From positions 496,001 to 560,000 of the forward strand of contig NZ_VIGV01000004.1 in assembly GCF_007858445.1 (NCBI RefSeq): DNA of 64,000 nucleotides, written 5' to 3'. The stretch comes from Tsukamurella sputi (GTDB lineage: Bacteria; Actinomycetota; Actinomycetes; Mycobacteriales; Mycobacteriaceae). A program made the position numbers and the translations under genes. Positions 63,105 to 64,000 of the stretch are shown piece by piece. Below the pieces are notes generated by a model. That model made no database searches and was not told the DNA's origin. It worked only from the letters and a program-made list of their open reading frames with translations. Position 1 is the first letter of the stretch. Each line of letters begins with the position of its first letter.

Positions 63105-63425
63105 ATGGTGATCGTGTTGTACGCCCTGGGACTGCTGGCCGTCGCGGCCGTGCTGTACGGCGTGGCCGCCCTGGTCTTCGGGCGCGGCGACGACACCCCG
63201 CCGCTCGAAACGGGGGCGACGCCCACGGTGCTGCCCGCGGAGGACGTGGCCGGCGCCGACGTGCGTGCGCTGCGATTCCAGCAGGTGGTACGCGGGTACA
63301 AGCCCGCCGAGGTGGACTGGGCCCTCGAACGACTGGCACGGGAGATCGACGTCCTGCGTGCCCGCCTGACCGCCGAACAGGAGCCCGTGGCGTCCGCGAC
63401 CGATCCCGCCGACGAGGTCGATTAG
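63105..63425 (+). CDS. DivIVA-domain membrane-anchored protein (Rv1209-like)
   Basis: A 106-residue protein with an N-terminal membrane helix (MVIVLYALGLLAVAAVLYGVAALVFG) and a cytoplasmic part ending in the DivIVA-type motif DVRALRFQQVVRGYKPAEVDWALERLAREIDVLRARL, the FxxVxRGY region followed by a short coiled coil. M. tuberculosis Rv1209, next to gpgS, has the same layout. A role in membrane or septum organisation is plausible but unproven. The ATG is six bases after CATGAT (63093-63098). Confidence 0.88.
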   Translation: MVIVLYALGLLAVAAVLYGVAALVFGRGDDTPPLETGATPTVLPAEDVAGADVRALRFQQVVRGYKPAEVDWALERLAREIDVLRARLTAEQEPVASATDPADEVD

Positions 63426-63535
63426 GTCCGCTTTGCCAGTAGTCCGCGCCGATCACTGCAGCGCACAGGCTAGAATATGGAGCGGACCCGCGTCGGGCGT
63501 GCTCGGGCGGGTGAAGGATCTGAAGGGAGCAACGG

Positions 63536-63703
63536 ATGGCGGCTATGAAGCCACGTACGGGGGACGGCCCCTTGGAAGCGACCAAGGAGGGGCGCGGGAT
63601 CGTGATGCGCGTACCCCTGGAGGGTGGTGGACGTCTCGTGGTGGAGCTCACGCCCGATGAGGCCGCTGCGCTCGGCGAGGAGCTGCGCGGCGTCACGTCG
63701 TAG
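63536..63703 (+). CDS. DUF3117 protein (Rv1211-like), 55 aa
   Basis: A short frame reading MAAMKPRTGDGPLEATKEG, then a GRGIVMRVPLEGGGRLVVELTPDEA core, and ending LGEELRGVTS. This is the complete, highly conserved actinobacterial DUF3117 domain: a basic N-terminus and a beta-strand core with the RGIVMRVPLEGGGRLVVELT motif. Function is unknown. ATG at 63536 follows GAAGGGAGC. TAGAAT (63471-63476) is the probable -10, so unlike many neighbours it has a 5' leader of about 50 bases. A strong hairpin terminator follows at 63724-63758. Confidence 0.93.
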   Translation: MAAMKPRTGDGPLEATKEGRGIVMRVPLEGGGRLVVELTPDEAAALGEELRGVTS

Positions 63704-63723
63704 CCGCTAGAACTGCTGTCACT

Positions 63724-63758
63724 GGAGATCCCGCGCGGTGCCACCGTGCGGGATCTCC
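63724..63758 (+). terminator. Rho-independent-type terminator after DUF3117
   Basis: GGAGATCCCGCGCGGT (63724-63739) pairs with ACCGTGCGGGATCTCC (63743-63758), a 16-bp stem with one G-U pair and a three-base loop, followed by TCGTTT. It ends the DUF3117 transcript before the methyltransferase gene. Confidence 0.85.
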
Positions 63759-63777
63759 TCGTTTCCGGGGGTGTCCC

Positions 63778-64000
63778 ATGGCGCAAGTCCCGCCCGGCCT
63801 GGCCGCGGTGCTGCCCGCACTGGCGTGCCCGCACTGCACCGGTGCGCTCGATGCCGAGGACGGCACCCTGTCGTGCCCGCGCGGGCACTCCTTCGACGTC
63901 GCCCGCCAGGGCTACGTCTCGCTGCTCGCGGGCGACGCGAGCGGGCTCATCGCCGACGACGCGGACATGATCGCCGCCCGCGAGCGCTTCTTCGCGACCG
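63778..64000 (+). CDS. rlmA: 23S rRNA guanine-N1 methyltransferase RlmA-type (N-terminal part, cut by window edge)
   Basis: From ATG 63778 the frame stays open to the window end (74 residues). It has the N-terminal zinc site of the RlmA/TlrB family: ALACPHCTGAL followed by LSCPRGHSFDVARQGYVSLL (CxxC...CxxxH), then the GLIADDADMIAARERFF segment that leads into the methyltransferase domain. These enzymes methylate G745 or G748 of 23S rRNA. The SAM-binding domain lies outside the window, so RlmA-I or -II type cannot be decided. Confidence 0.85.
   Translation, partial: MAQVPPGLAAVLPALACPHCTGALDAEDGTLSCPRGHSFDVARQGYVSLLAGDASGLIADDADMIAARERFFAT

Overview
The window comes from a high-GC actinobacterium of the order Mycobacteriales. 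Codon third positions are almost all G or C, GTG starts are common, and the gene content includes mycothiol synthesis (mshB), F420 synthesis (fbiC), a PimE-like mannosyltransferase, LpqW, glucosyl-3-phosphoglycerate synthase, FolP2 and a small DUF3117 protein. The order typA-lpqW-mshB-(small membrane protein)-fbiC-fdxA-dapC-dapD-dapE-LOG-fadD6-folP2-gpgS-(DivIVA-like)-DUF3117 follows Mycobacterium tuberculosis Rv1165 to Rv1211. Many spacer genes differ, which points to a non-mycobacterial relative; a Tsukamurella- or Gordonia-like genome is my best guess (inference). I see no rRNA, tRNA, CRISPR array, insertion sequence or phage gene.

Left part (1-27900), mostly accessory metabolism and regulation. 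It holds a hotdog thioesterase; an ECF sigma factor coupled to a DUF4349 membrane protein; a HAD phosphatase; an ArsR-type regulator; a flavin monooxygenase divergent from its TetR regulator, with two matching operator palindromes between them; and an ABC exporter. Next is a valine-catabolism block (acyl-CoA synthetase divergent from mmsA, acyl-CoA dehydrogenase, mmsB and a MarR regulator) with a perfect operator palindrome in the mmsA promoter. Then come an MFS exporter divergent from an XRE regulator; leuA with a leaderless leader peptide and a pseudoknot-type LEU leader, divergent from a GntR repressor; a glycogen phosphorylase/glucokinase pair; a sarcosine-oxidase-like flavoenzyme; a WS/DGAT-like acyltransferase; and a LacI/MFS pair with a LacI operator.

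Middle part (28000-38800): a CPBP protease, a PimE-like mannosyltransferase, a thiamine-type ABC importer (thiBPQ) followed by a GMC oxidase, a cation-diffusion facilitator, an aldo-keto reductase/TetR pair, and a tiny Cys/Lys-rich protein whose promoter carries a near-consensus IdeR/DtxR iron box.

Right part (39000-64000), the conserved Mycobacteriales block: typA; the translationally coupled run lpqW-mshB-membrane protein-fbiC-unknown; a Uma2 nuclease-fold protein; a NupC nucleoside transporter; ferredoxin and DapC; DapD; a permease/TIGR03943 pair; DapE; two overlapping LOG-family genes; fadD6-folP2-gpgS. An inserted regulatory module (membrane protein with winged-helix regulator, then a tandem-MerR regulator divergent from an erythromycin-esterase-like hydrolase) precedes a DivIVA-like protein, DUF3117 and the start of rlmA.

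Across the window many transcription units look leaderless: a TANNNT-type -10 box lies six to eight bases before the start codon. I used this spacing to choose several starts. No gene-free stretch exceeds about 200 bases.
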